Assembly (NCBI GenBank): GCA_009801085.1
Contig: VNWV01000007.1
Span: forward strand, 2,294,001 to 2,358,000
Direction of reading: 5' to 3'
Origin: Lasiodiplodia sp. COLG20
Lineage: Eukaryota; Ascomycota; Dothideomycetes; Botryosphaeriales; Botryosphaeriaceae
DNA length: 64,000 nucleotides
Positions 1 through 12,015 of the stretch are shown one piece after another (the first letter of the stretch is position 1; the number at the start of each line of letters is the position of its first letter). The translations under genes were made by a program, and so were the position numbers. The notes beneath the pieces were generated by a model that searched no databases, was not told the DNA's origin, and worked only from the letters and a program-made list of their open reading frames with translations.

Positions 1-2701
1 TATTCCCGCTGCGCTGAGGCCTGGCGGCCATCAGGCGACCTCATCCCAGCAAATGAAGCCCAATGAGCTTCCCACATTGCTGAGGGTAGGTCCGCCGGGA
101 GGCTCGCCGGCCCCACGCATATCGATTGACTCGGAGGACGATAGGCCCAAAATTGAGGAGAAGACTGAAGAGAAGAAGCCTGAGCCTCAACCCTCAGTGA
201 CGTCGCCGCCGCCTGCGCTGGCCACGCCGCCCCCGGCCATCGCCTCACCCCCAGCACCCGCCGTGGCCACGCCTCCGCCTGCTGTAAACGCAGTCCCTGA
301 AACTCCAACTACTGCTACGCCAGAGCGTCGGCCTACCATACCCCTCAAATCCCAAAACCCTTACTTGAGCCTCCAGTCTCAACCAAACGAACAGACCTCA
401 GGCCAAGAGGGCGGCGCGACTAATCCATGGTCACCACAGCAGTCAATTCCACAGGAACCCATTGAAATGCCTTTGGACAACAACACCCCAGTGGAACAAT
501 TCTCAAGCATGTCTCTCTCGAACGCCGTCGATAACAAGGCGCAGTCACCGCCAGCTAGACCTCCTCCGGGTGTCCCGGAAGACACTGTTGAGCAGACAAC
601 GGCCGATGCTACGGCCCCGACATCCCCCACGGCTGCTACACAACGCCATGATTCTAATGCTTCCAGTGCCTTTTACCCTGGTATGGATGTCTCTTCTTTG
701 GACGCGCATAGCTCGCGAACCTATGGCCTACCGGAAGACTCAGATGCTCAACCAAGCCGCACATGGCAAGAGCAGCAGGCTTGGGAAAAGAGCGAAAGGG
801 AGAGAAGAGAGCGAGAGGCTGCTGAAGCACAAGAGAGGGCTATGCAGGAGGAGAGGGAGAGACAAGCGGAAGAGGAGTGGCATAGAGGTGAAGCAGCCGC
901 AAAAGCCGCTGCACAGGCACAGGAACAGGCACAGGCACAGGCACAGCCTCCTGCCAAACCTGCAGAGGAGACCGCTCCACCTCTACCCCCTCGCCCCGGC
1001 ACTTCGTCGACTACAGCTGAACACGGCCAGTCGCGTCCGCATAACATCAACACTGCTGGTGCCGCCGCCGCCACTGCCGGAGGCCATGAAGTAGAATCTC
1101 CAGGCACAAAGCAAAGGAAGGAGAACTATTCTATCAAGCACATCAGGTGGTTTGACAATCATACCAACAACCTGCGCGAAGCCCCGGTCTTGACGCAAAA
1201 TGCCAATGGCCCCTGTCCTCTCCTGGCTCTCGTCAATGCTCTGGTCCTTTCCACGTCACAGCGACAGCAGTCAAGCTTAGTGGAAGCTTTGAAGACAAGA
1301 GAGACCATAAGCCTCGGCTTGTTGTTGGATGCCGTGTTCGACGAGCTGATGTCTGGCCAACGAGGGACCGCCGCTCAGGAATTGCCTGATGTTGGTGATC
1401 TGTATGCTTTTCTACTCGCGTTGCACACCGGGATGAATGTCAACCCGCAATTTGTCGCGACCGAGTCTGAAAGTCTGATCGACCACCCTATGCCGCAAGG
1501 AAATGCCAAACCGGGTAGTTTTGAGCAGACTCGAGAGATGCGGCTCTACAGTACCTTTAAAGTTCCCTTGATTCACGGATGGATGCCGCCACCCGATTCG
1601 GTCGCGCATGCTGCTTTTGGCCGTTCTGCGAAGACATATGAAGATGCACAGAACATCCAGTTCCACGAAGAAGAACTAGAGGCAAAGCTCTCGACAACCG
1701 GTCTATCGCCTCAAGAGCAGAACCTGTATCAGGATTTGCAAGCCATCAAAGAGTTCCTGCAGAGATACCCTACGCAGTTGACCGATTACGGCCTGAAGAC
1801 CATGAAGGATAGCATTCAGCCTGGTCAATTCGCCATTCTCTTCCGTAACGACCACTTTTCCACTATTTACAAAGAGCCACGCTCTCAAAAGGTCTTCTCT
1901 CTGGTTACTGATGCAGGCTACTCTAGCCACGAGGAGATTGTCTGGGAAAGCTTGGTTGATGTCACCGGTAGAGGAAGCGAGCTATTCTCTGGTGATTTCC
2001 GGACAGTCAGTCACAGCCAAGGGTCCGCTCCAGAGCGACCGATTCGGAGCCTTCTCGACGACGAGCCTCCTCGCCAGACTAGTGGCTTTCCCAACGGCGG
2101 GGGCATCACTTATCCTCAGGAAAGCGGCACTGTTGGTGCTACTCCATCCACTGAACAAGAGGATGCAGATCTCGCCCTAGCTTTGCAGCTGCAAGAGGAG
2201 GAAGATGATCGCCACCGCCGTGACGCAGAGGAACGCCGCCGGCGAGAGAATGAATTGTCCCACAACTTCCTTTCTAGCGAAGCAAACTCTCACGCATCGC
2301 GCCCTGGTCGCGTCACAGATCCCATTCGCGGATCAGACACCCGGCCACTCATCCCTCCGCGCCGCAACAACGTCCAGACCAACCGGCCCCAGGTCGACGG
2401 AGAAGAACCTCCACCACCAACTTATGAGCAAGCTGCCAACTCTCCAGCGTACGTTCCCGGACAAGGTCTACCGAATCTACCGCAAGGAGCGGGCGCACCC
2501 AGTCATGGTCGTGGTCAAAGTGCTTACTCGTCAACCAGTCAGGGTCAAAGCTATTTCATCGGCGGAAGGCCGAACGGACGCGGCAGAAGAACAAGCCAGC
2601 CAACGCTTAGTGCCAGTGCTGCGGGCCCTAGTGTCCCCGGCGGCAGAAGACACAGCGGACAAGGAGGCCCTGGTAAGGAAGAGAAGTGCATTGTCATGTA
2701 A
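1..2701 (+). CDS. MINDY-family (DUF544) deubiquitinase, 5' partial, C-terminal CaaX box
   Basis: Cysteine protease of the MINDY/FAM63 family, which trims K48-linked polyubiquitin. The frame is open to the window edge (codons from base 2), so the true start is probably outside; the first ATG inside is at 53, giving 882 residues. Counted from that ATG, the first ~330 residues are a Pro/Ala-rich disordered region with a charged, Glu/Arg/Gln-rich probable coiled coil (~240-300). The catalytic domain follows: oxyanion Gln382 and nucleophile Cys388 in QNANGPCPLLALVNAL, and His601 in LFRNDHFSTIYK. A ubiquitin-binding MIU/UIM-like helix, DADLALALQLQEEED, follows near residue 705. The protein ends KCIVM, a CaaX box that predicts prenylation and membrane attachment. 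No intron is needed inside the window. The gene converges with the minus-strand monooxygenase. Family and active site are seen directly; membrane targeting is inferred. Confidence 0.93.
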   Translation, partial: IPAALRPGGHQATSSQQMKPNELPTLLRVGPPGGSPAPRISIDSEDDRPKIEEKTEEKKPEPQPSVTSPPPALATPPPAIASPPAPAVATPPPAVNAVPETPTTATPERRPTIPLKSQNPYLSLQSQPNEQTSGQEGGATNPWSPQQSIPQEPIEMPLDNNTPVEQFSSMSLSNAVDNKAQSPPARPPPGVPEDTVEQTTADATAPTSPTAATQRHDSNASSAFYPGMDVSSLDAHSSRTYGLPEDSDAQPSRTWQEQQAWEKSERERREREAAEAQERAMQEERERQAEEEWHRGEAAAKAAAQAQEQAQAQAQPPAKPAEETAPPLPPRPGTSSTTAEHGQSRPHNINTAGAAAATAGGHEVESPGTKQRKENYSIKHIRWFDNHTNNLREAPVLTQNANGPCPLLALVNALVLSTSQRQQSSLVEALKTRETISLGLLLDAVFDELMSGQRGTAAQELPDVGDLYAFLLALHTGMNVNPQFVATESESLIDHPMPQGNAKPGSFEQTREMRLYSTFKVPLIHGWMPPPDSVAHAAFGRSAKTYEDAQNIQFHEEELEAKLSTTGLSPQEQNLYQDLQAIKEFLQRYPTQLTDYGLKTMKDSIQPGQFAILFRNDHFSTIYKEPRSQKVFSLVTDAGYSSHEEIVWESLVDVTGRGSELFSGDFRTVSHSQGSAPERPIRSLLDDEPPRQTSGFPNGGGITYPQESGTVGATPSTEQEDADLALALQLQEEEDDRHRRDAEERRRRENELSHNFLSSEANSHASRPGRVTDPIRGSDTRPLIPPRRNNVQTNRPQVDGEEPPPPTYEQAANSPAYVPGQGLPNLPQGAGAPSHGRGQSAYSSTSQGQSYFIGGRPNGRGRRTSQPTLSASAAGPSVPGGRRHSGQGGPGKEEKCIVM

Positions 2702-3140
2702 CTTCTATTCTTCTGGACTCGTTGTGTAGGTAAGGCGAGATGGTGTTTTTGATCCTGTAGGGTGTAGACTGCTCGATATAGGTTTATTTCAGGAAGGCGC
2801 TGTTGTACACGTGCTTTTCCAGTCCGGTTGCCCTGCTCGTTCGAACTCCCTTTGAGGGCATGATTGACAATGGCTTTCACGGATTTTTGATGGATGGTAA
2901 GTAGGTTGGAGTAACGGATACCCGTGTTTATTTCATTCTGCTTTTTGCCAAACTGTCTGTCTTCAGCAGCTTGGTGACTGTTGTTCATGGTTGTCCGGTT
3001 CTAGGATTTTCTCATGTATTCATTACGGCAACGGTGGGCGGATAGGCAGGCAGGACAGATAGACAGGTAATATGAAGACTATTCTGTAAAAGTCGGGGTT
3101 GACATTTACACCCACTATGAACTGATAGTAAGCTGATTCG
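2702..3140. other. Convergent 3' intergenic region
   Basis: Non-coding stretch between the stop of the deubiquitinase gene (+) and the stop of the monooxygenase gene (-). It should hold both 3' UTRs. I see no conserved ORF or RNA gene in it. Confidence 0.6.
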
Positions 3141-5281
3141 CTACAAGATACGTCTGACCATTCCAGAGACTTCCACCCACCTCGGTCTCCCCATCCCGAA
3201 CCACGTCCCAGCAAGAACAGCTCCAAGGATAGCCGTGCTAAGTAGTGCACTATATGGCAATAGCGCTCCTTTACCCTCAACAACCCCTTTCTTTCCCTTT
3301 CCATTGCCACCATCACCACTAAGGGGAATGCCCTCCTTTGCCGCCCACTCCTCCACCAAACCGCGATAGTCAACGGGACCGTACCACTCGAACACTTCCC
3401 TCCACAACGACGGCACCGACACGGGCAGAAACGAAAGCCAAGAGGGAGGACTCCACCGCTTCCGCCAGCGCGGCAATCCCAGCTCGCGCAGCAGCAGGTC
3501 GATGTACGGCAGCGCGTCGTATGTGAAGTCGGGCACGACGGCGCCGAAGCCGAGCGGGTGCCGCCACCGGCCCTGGCGTGCATGGAGGATGGCTTCGTAC
3601 TCGACCTCTTCTTCTTGCTCTTGTCCACCGCCGTTCTGGTTCAGGGCAGGCAGGCTGCGGCCCATGAAGAAGGCGGACAGCCAGAGGGCTTGCGTCTGCG
3701 CCATCAGCGCAGTCGAGGCGGTGCGCGCGTAGCCGACGAAGGCGATGGTGCGGTGGTGGTGGTGGTTGTGGCGGTGCGGGAGGGAGCGCGAGGGCGGGAC
3801 CATGAAGCGGTAGAGGGTGTAGGCTCGGGCCAGGGAGCGGGTCGGCTGGTTGAGGATGTCGTCGTCCTCGGTTCTCCGTGGCTTGAGGGCGGTTTTCTGA
3901 GCGGCCAGATACTGTGGCGGGCACGTCGCGGGCGGCGGTTGGTCGCGCAGACGCGGCAGGGCGGTCAGGATTTCGTTGTCGGCGCGGGCGAGGAGAGCGG
4001 CTTTGCGGTTGTCTTCGTCCACGGCAGGGTCGTACGCGTGCGGTAGACCCAGTTCGGCGGCGATATCGCGCTGCCCAGCGTCGCGGGTGAAGCGGAGGTT
4101 GGGCTCGTGCTTCCAGCCGGTGCAGCACACAAAGGAATCGATGCCGGCGAGCTCCTCGCCGTTCGACAGCTTGATAGTCCGGCCTTCCGCCAGGCTTTCC
4201 ACGTCCGCGATGTGCACCTTGATCCGCCCTTCCCGCACGAAGTCCAGGACGTCGGGCTTCCCGTAGTTGAGCAGGCCCCTCCCCGTGCCGATCCAGAAGA
4301 CCTCGGTCCACGGCCGCAGCTTCGCCAGCTCCGGGTGCGAGCCGTAGCCGTTGGCCTTCTCGATGGCGGCCTGGCCGTTGCGGGCGGCGGCGCGCATCCA
4401 CGCCTGGCCGCGCGCCGTCCGGTTGATCAGCGCCCGCACCCAGCCGAAGCCGTCGGCGGGGCCCCAGATGCACGGGCTCATCTGCCAGGTGCTGGCGCGC
4501 GTCGTGAGCAGCTCCTCGCCCAGCACGTTGCGCGCGTTGCGCGGCGGCGCCATCAGGCACGGCCCGTGGCCCGACGAGCGCAGGATCCAGTGCACCTCGG
4601 ACGCCCCCGACGCCGCCGCCGCGTAGACGACGTCGCAGGCCGACTTGTTGCCCGAGTGGACGGCGACGCGCGAGCCCGGGCGGAGGATTTGGGGTGAGTA
4701 GTGGCCGAAGTGTCGGCTGTGGATGACGGGGGCGTCGAAGTGCGACTGGCCTGGGAAGGAGGGGATTTTGGGGGTCGATGTCAGGCCGGTTGCCACGACG
4801 AGCTTGGAGGCGAGAAGATGGTAGGTCTGGGGATCGCCGTTGCCATCTTTCGTCGAGACGGTGAGGAGCCATCCCGAAGCGCCCTTGTCTTCGGCCTCTT
4901 GCACGACACTGTTGAGGCGCGTGCGCCGCGTGAGGTCGAAGGTGTCGGCGTAGTCGTGCAGGTACTGCTGGATCACCTCGCCTTTCATGTGCTCCTCTGG
5001 TGCGACGCCGTAGCCCGTCATGGGGAAGTCGCTATACTCGAAATGCCCGAGCTGGCTGACGGCGCGGAGGAACGGGTAGAGCCGGTCTGGAGCCCATACT
5101 CCACCGATGGCGGTTCCGGCATCTAAGATCAGTAGGTTTACCTCCGGGTTGAGCATTAGATACGTCCTGCCCATGGCAAGGCCGGCGAAGCCTGATCAAT
5201 GTGTCAGGTTGAGAGAGGTAAGCCGTATGGTTGGTGCTCACCAGCGCCGACAATGACCATATCCGCTTCCTCCATTTTCAT
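3141..5281 (-). CDS. Flavin-containing monooxygenase-like protein with C-terminal membrane anchor
   Basis: Predicted FAD/NAD(P)H-dependent oxidoreductase; substrate unknown. Exons (minus) 5281-5242 and 5191-3141 with one 50-nt intron (GTGAGC..CAG); 40+2051 nt gives 696 residues. Splicing rebuilds the FAD Rossmann motif VIVGAGFAGLAMG (residues 9-21), which neither exon holds alone. Further marks are an FMO-type segment FPGQSHFDAPVIHSRHF, the ATG motif VVATGLTS (~145-152) and a second, degenerate dinucleotide site around VAVHSGNKSACD (~189-200). After ~residue 500 a His-rich stretch and Trp/Pro-rich segments follow, and a hydrophobic helix (about residues 664-684, LLSTAILGAVLAGTWFGMG) lies just before the C-terminus, so membrane anchoring is likely. 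Start could instead be the Met at 5275. The degenerate second site makes classical NADPH use uncertain. Confidence 0.85.
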
Positions 5282-7817
5282 GGTGCTACAAAGTGCTGTT
5301 CGTAGAATACTAGATGGAGAGACTCGAGGCCGGCATGAAATATGTATAGTACACTGGTTAGACTACTGTAACTGATCAGGCGAGAGGCGAAACCCGAGGA
5401 TGTTCCAGATCCGGGCTCGGTTTCCTGTAACTCCCGTGTAAGTATGGACTCCAAGGGGCGCGTCGGGCTTCGTACATTTATTAGAGCCCAGTAAACCGCG
5501 CGAGACATGGTGTCTGAGACAGCTAGCGAGTCAGAAGCGAGCCTTGGAGAATAGCGGCGTTTTGACATGGCACCCATTATTGCTCGAAAAACTAGGAGTC
5601 GAGTCATGCACTCCTAGCAAGCGGTGTACCAAAGTGGGAGCCATGCCGCCAACAACAAGGATCGTGCTTTAGCGCTGTTCACACCTCGTCCATCTGGTAA
5701 ACGCCCTCGGATTTGATTCCGCACGACCGCGGAATTTGAGATGATTCGCGTACATAGTTCCTTGCAGGAAGTCGTAAACAGAAGGACCGGTTGCGCCCTC
5801 AGTCGTCGGGATCACCGGCGCCGACTGGGACATGGACGCCGCCGTTGAAGCGGGGAATGCGCCTTTTTCTTCCGCTCCGCATTTTCGGTAGTTTGCTCGG
5901 GGCTGATGGCACCACACATACACTGCAGCCTACCATCCTGTGATGCTCTTTCTTTCCAGTTATTGGAAGAGTCTGACCATTTCAATTATTCCGGCGCCTC
6001 TCTGCAGCATGAGAGATATCGAGCGCCACTCTTGCACCTGCTTTTTAGAATGTAAGTGCACCGTTGTCCTGTAGTGGAGCAGTAGATCACATGTATTAGA
6101 ACGAAGAAGAACACGAATATGTAACGAATTTTGAATCTTTGAGCGAAGGTGTGGAACCTTCCACAATGGCGAAGAAACAAGGGGTAGGGCAATCACTTCA
6201 ACAAAGAGATGTGAGGTCAGTCCATACTCGCTTGTAAACGAGGGGAAGTGAGCAAGAGAGCAGATACTAGAAAGAGGGATGTAAGAATGCCGGGAGAACC
6301 TACCTAAGCGGATTTGTCGCCGGCGAATGTTTTTCCCCAGCCGCTCTTACCAACGACACTTCCATCCTCAACCATTCGCATCGAAGATTTTCATGATACA
6401 TGCTCGATTAATACGTGAGCAATCGGCGTATAGTATAGCTCTATCTACTTTAAGCTTGGACGTTGAGGTATCATAGCTGCAGGACACGAGGCCAAAACGC
6501 ACCGCGACTGACGTGGAAGAAGCGAAGCATCAATGCTAGATCCTACGCCCGATTGTTATGCGGATAATTAGTTATGTTCTAGACGGTGCATAAATGGCAA
6601 AAACAATGGCTATACATGAAAGGATGCGAAACACTGTGCGCAATGTTTGCCGAACCTAGAGGCGGATGACCATAAAGGCACGTGGGATTGCCGCACATGT
6701 ATGGCACACTGAACCTCATGACTGTCATAAAAGAAATAGAATGACGTAGCTTTTCTGGCGCAGTTGTAGTTCTGCTGAGCAGCGGAGAAAGTGGGCGAGC
6801 ATGACGAACTGTGTTGGTCCGCCGATACTCACAACAATGCGGGCATCATGCGCCAGGCAGCGCAGACCCTGTGGCTATTGCGCTCTGTGGGATTGATCCT
6901 GTCTGTGAATCCGGTCAGCTTACGGTCATAGGCATTGCCGCGTGTCGGGTTTGCCGCATTCTTCTGAGCCATACCTAAGTCGGCGGGTACCTGAGTTTTC
7001 CTTCAGAGCTGCCGCGCATACCGAAATGGTAAGGCCGACCTGTCTGTATCCAGAATGGTGCTGGCTGATATTGCATGCGCGTGTGCGCGTGTGCGCGCTC
7101 TGCTCGCTGGTCGCGTCCGCCATCTATTACTCCTCGCGCTTCACCAACACTCCACACCCCGACCTCCACCACCCTCACATCACACTCTTGCGCGTCGCAG
7201 TCTTCCGGCAAGCAGCGCATACTGCGGCGAGGCGCACTTCACTTCAGGGTAAGTAAGCAGAGCTCCTTTTCGTCTTCCTCTGTCAAACACCGCGCCGCGA
7301 TCGAGGACAACAGCAGCAGCTCGAGCGCGACCGCGACCGCGCTCGCTGCCGCACCCACCACCGCCTCACTCTGCATGTGCGCATTTTTTCTTACCGCCTC
7401 ACTTTACCTACACCCATTGATGTCTCCTCCGCAACTCGGCTTGCGTACGGTCGCATTCCGACAGAGCTTCGAGCAACACTTGCTCGCGCGCACTTGCTAG
7501 TAGTAGCCTCGAGCACAATTCCCATCACCTCTGACCGTATTGATGCCGCTTACAACGATCTAAGCCCCTGCGCAATATCAGTCTCATTGTCGCCTTCAGA
7601 AGCTGACAATATCGCTTTGCAGACTCAAGCCGACGTCCGACCGCGGACGCGACGCAATCTTCGACCACTTGTTTGTCTGGGTTCCTCGGCAAAGATCAGC
7701 TGTACTCTTGACCGATCTTGGACTCTCTACTTTTGGGTGGAGGCATAACGAGAGGATATCTTATACAAGACTCTTGCCTGCTCTCTCACGCCTAGCTTAG
7801 CCTCATCTGAGGACAGG
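5282..7817. other. Intergenic region, promoters of the monooxygenase and the Myb-like gene
   Basis: About 2.5 kb without a supportable gene. The last ~900 bases are C/T-rich and contain short unconserved ORFs that look like 5' UTR or uORF material of the next gene. A 27-nt strictly alternating purine-pyrimidine tract lies at 7072-7098. A minus ORF at 5669-5923 (84 codons) has no recognisable domain and I do not call it. Confidence 0.55.
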
Positions 7818-10549
7818 ATGGGCCGTGTCAAGCAAACAGGTACGCATTCACCCACATATTCCAAAGCGTCTGAGCACCCTGATCCTCCCAGGAACTAACT
7901 TGTAGCTGCAGCCCAACGCCACGAATTGGCTGTGGGGAACGGCACACAAGAGTCGGTTATGACCGACAATGCTGTCAACCATGAGAATGGCGCTGTAGAC
8001 ATGGAGATGGCCGATCAGTCTGGAGATGATTTAGATTTCGGAAACGCTCTTTCATACTCGAACCCGGAAGTCGATATGAACGATGCAGAGTCCAACTCAG
8101 AGGACCACAGCATGGAGGATAACGACATCGACGCAGACGATGATTTCTCCAACGCTGAGAGCTTCGAATATAACGACGACGACATAGATGGAGATTTCGA
8201 GCTCGACGCTGCTGGCGACAGCGACTACGAGGAAGGACCAAAAGTCAAGCGCCGCATTGCGAAACCGGCCCTGCCAAAGAAGAGCCCGATCAATTCAAAG
8301 TCTTCTCAACTTGCTACGTCAAAGGCTAAGCCTCGTCGGAAGGGCCAATCGACCCTCCGGAAGACGAACCAGACTTCGGAACAGCTTCCACGTGCATTGA
8401 AGAAGGCTCACCGCGATGTCGAGCGCAAGCAGTCACTCGGTCAGCCGCGTGCTAAGGGCGATCGTGCACTCCGGTGCTTGCCCTACGTTACTAAGAACCG
8501 TGCTGCTAAGCGTGAGCTGATTAGGTGGAGTGGTAAGTCAGACGCGAGGCTCCCTCTACTATATGCAAGCCTGACCGCTCGTAGATGACACTTACGCCCA
8601 TACCCTTCTTGCCATGACCTGGGCGCTCGAAGTCAAGGGTATCGATATTCCCTGGGAAGAAGCCGCCGCAATTGTCCATCCAGGTGCCACTGGCGAGGCT
8701 TTCAAGCAGGCTATGTCGAAGCTGCGTGCTAAGAGACTTAAGGAGGGCCTGCCTGTACCCCCGGTACGTCCTGGCAAGGAGAAGTCCCGTCAGGACTGCG
8801 AGGCTGAATTGAAGCGCATCCTGGACGGAGCCCGAGAGGTGCGGGAGGCAAAGAACGCAGGAAGGCCTCCCAATGCCGGTCTGAAGAATGCCTCGAACGA
8901 TTACGACGGTGGTGATGAGGAGACACCACCTACTGTAAGTCAAACATCCCAAGATCCTTTGGCATGCCTAACGGCGCTTTCTTTTCCAGTCTCGTGTACG
9001 TGGTCGCAAGTCCATTGGCTCGATTGCCACCCGGGGACAGCATGGTTTGCCGACTCACGAAGACTCGTCTTCCGGTCCAAACCTGCTGACCCCCGAGTGT
9101 GACACATCTGCTTTGGACGAAGACACCATCAATCCCGAACTTCGAACCGCAGAATGGATCGAAGACGTTACTGCTGATTCTTTGTCCTCTGTTACTTTTC
9201 AGTTCGTCACTGGCCAAACCAAGGACATTCACGAACGTCCTTCCCCTGCGGTTCGACGCCTACAGGGAGGCACCGACGGCCTCCATACCAACTTAGATGT
9301 AGCTGAGGCGAGCCCGGTCCCCGACACGGAGACAAATACTCCGGCTACCCGCCCGACACCAGCCCGCAACCGCTCTTCTCTCGCCAACCACGGTCGGTCA
9401 GGTTCCTTGGCAGCGCAACGCCAGAAGAAGCAGGCCCCGCACACGCCGCCCTCCCAACAGGCGCCGGTCTCTCAACCTCTGTCGTACACGGAGCCGGTCA
9501 CTCCACCCTCTATTCTGCGAACTCCAAAGGAGTGTCCTCCTGCTCCGCGCAGTCGGAGCAACAGTGACCTCCGCACTCGTAGCCACAAGCATACCAGAAA
9601 GAGATCGGGAGATGATGTAGGCCTTCCTCCTTCTACGCCCACCCCGAAGCGTCGTCAGGCCCATGGCGTGCGCAAGTCAATTTCGCGTAGGCCGTCGCTC
9701 AGCCAGATCCCGGAGAGTGACCCGACCACCACATTCTCCACCACGCCAGGTGAGAACATGCCCAACCACTTTCACCAAGGATCTCGCGCATCTCTTGGCC
9801 AGCCTTCCTTTGGAGGAATGGCAGGAGGTGGAATGGTGTCGACGCCATATGGCTACGGACCTATGCAGATGAATAGCGCGTCCATGCCATTCATCCCTCC
9901 AGCGGCGATGCAAAACATGATGAACCCGTACGCCATGCAGCATGGCCTTGTTTCCAGCGACTCTTTCCAGATGCAAATGACTGAGCAGCAAATGGCTCAA
10001 GCGCAGATGGCCCAACTGCAGATGGCTCAGATGGCCCAGCTGGCTCAGCAGCAGATGCCGCCTCCTTGGCAGACCGGCCTGAACCAGCAGGCGCAGCCTG
10101 GCACCCAGAGCGCCAGGATCAAGCGCCAGATGTCCGCACCACAGTCTGCTGACTCCCACATGAGCTCCGGGATCTCCATGCGTAACTTGAGCCTTCGAGA
10201 CACCGGCTCCCGGGCTTCTACTCACAACACTAGCCTTGAGGGCTCTGTTGACTATGCTGGCAACTCGTCCGGCATTCATGAATCGTTGTGGAATCTTACT
10301 ACTGGTGGTGACTACATCAGCCCTGGCGGTGGTCGTAGGCCGTTCCAGAACTTGGATCGCTTGAGCGAAGAGCCGGATGTCGAAAATGATGAGCAGATGG
10401 TGCAGTTTGGTTCGCAGAATACTGCCACGGATTCCTTTGGCCGCTCCACGCAGGACTCATTTGGCAGCAATGTCCAGGGATCTCACATCACGCCGGCGCA
10501 GCCGCGCCCGGTTGGCGACAACGATATCCAGGAGGACACCGAGTGTTGA
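7818..10549 (+). CDS. Myb/SANT-like domain nuclear protein with Met/Gln-rich region
   Basis: Four exons: 7818-7839, 7906-8532, 8585-8934, 8990-10549; 2559 nt, 852 residues, starting MGRVKQTAAAQRHELAVG. The N-terminal ~120 residues are very acidic; a basic Lys/Arg-rich stretch follows. At about residues 215-290 the joined exons 2 and 3 give a fungal Myb/SANT-like fold: IRWSDDTYAHTLLAMTWAL, then IDIPWEEAAAIVHPGATG, then a basic helix AMSKLRAKRLKEGLPVPP. This follows the family pattern of an aromatic-anchored first helix, IPW and a KLR recognition helix. The C-terminal half is low complexity (Ser/Pro/Thr, then runs such as MAQAQMAQLQMAQMAQ), typical of transcription regulators. Function is likely DNA or chromatin binding, by inference. 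An AATAAA at 11083-11088 might mark the 3' end. Confidence 0.8.
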
Positions 10550-12015
10550 GAGTCGTCCCCAGAGCCACAACCTAAGATTCTTTTCTTTACAACATAACTT
10601 CTTGCTTATTTTCATGCAACACCTGCCCTGGTAGATTGGCTCTACCAGCTTTTTCTTCTTTTCCAACTGAAACTTCTTTTTCTTGATTATTCCATCAGGG
10701 TAAGGAAGCCGTTACAACCTGGGTCCACTGGCTGTCCAGGTCTTTTATCAGAAGTCCATCTCTTCCCTGGACCTTCCGCATGATCCAGATCGGAACCTTT
10801 ATTGCAGGATCTTGACAAGAGGGCCGTATTTCTTGGGCTTTTGTTTCCTCCATACTAATTGACCCACATCTCGTCAGTACTGATAGAGCTGTTTCGGCAG
10901 GCTAGCAGGAATACGGAGATTTGGCTTCTTTTCCTTTTCGTCACCTTTGTCTTCTTTTTTACTCAAGGGTCTCATATCCGTCGGCATTCCACGTCACGCT
11001 TCGTTGCAACAGTAAGGGATAGGTCATATCTCTGTCAACAACAGGAAGGTTGGCACCCTGCTGGACACGCGTGGGTTGGAACAATAAACAAGCTGGCTAT
11101 GTTGAGTCCTTGGGATTGCGGTTGATGTTGTTAGTATAGACTAAAGAATGATAAAAAGCTTCGGCACCAAACTTAGAATGACTTGCATGTGATCAGTTCT
11201 TGTGGAGGCACAGGGGTCGGCGAAAGATATCGTCGTAGATAAAGCATGACTTGCATGAATAGCTGAAGTCGATATATAGACGCTTGTGTGTAGTCTTGAC
11301 TACCTATATCCGCGTCCGGATAATCGCTTCAACTGCCCATGTAGGAAAAATGCAGTATCTTTCGCGGACATTGAAAGATCCCCAGCAGCCAATTGTGGAG
11401 GGAGAGGCCTGACACGGGAAGCGGTGGAAGATGGGGACGGGACTGGAGAAGCTGAGTCAGGGACGCGATGAGAGCTTTGCAAGATGATCCAGAGAATTCT
11501 GCATGCTTCCATTGGGCGAGATCCATCGGCAAGTCAGAGTGTGGAGAGGCGAGTTAAGGCCGAGGTAAGCGCCGCGAGAGTCTAAGTACGACAGCTGCAG
11601 CGGGCGCTCGGCGTGATCGACAGAACGCCGACGACGAGGTTTGCGGCTTCCAAAACGTGCCTGCTGGCTTGGTAGACAGGGAGACATCTGCTTTCGCATT
11701 GGAATTTCCGTCCATGAGTGTGGCGGGGCGCAATGACTGCTGCCGGGCGGATGGCAATGGCAATTGCAATGGCAGGCCTCGGAGCCTAGCGCGGATCGTG
11801 ACGCACGGACCATCGGCCTGAAGTTCTGCTTCTCATGTTTCTAGCTGCTTCTGAAGATTTTCATTCATCAACACCGCGCTTCCTCTCCGTCGCCATCTCT
11901 TTTTCGCCTTGCACCTCTCGTATTTAGGTCGGCGTCCTAGGAGCTCCAGGCTTGGGTGTCGTTGTGTGTCCTCTTATCCCGTTCCGCCGCCACATCATCT
12001 CCTCCGCTATCCACA
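10550..12015. other. Intergenic region with HSP60 promoter
   Basis: Holds the 3' end of the Myb-like gene and the promoter of the HSP60 gene. The final ~100 bases before the HSP60 start are C/T-rich, usual for strongly expressed fungal genes. Several TTC and GAA triplets occur at 11824-11866, but their spacing does not fit a good heat-shock element. No gene is seen. Confidence 0.55.

Noticed and set aside
3370..4872. 500-codon Arg/Pro-rich minus ORF inside the monooxygenase
   Set aside because: Alternate frame of the G/C-rich monooxygenase exon; composition is typical of frame-shifted G/C-rich coding DNA.
5669..5923. 84-codon minus ORF upstream of the monooxygenase
   Set aside because: Contains a plausible Met-start stretch but no domain, no splice partner and no compositional support.
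11824..11866. Possible heat-shock element before HSP60
   Set aside because: TTC and GAA triplets are present but not in the 5-bp phase that HSF needs, so I do not call it.
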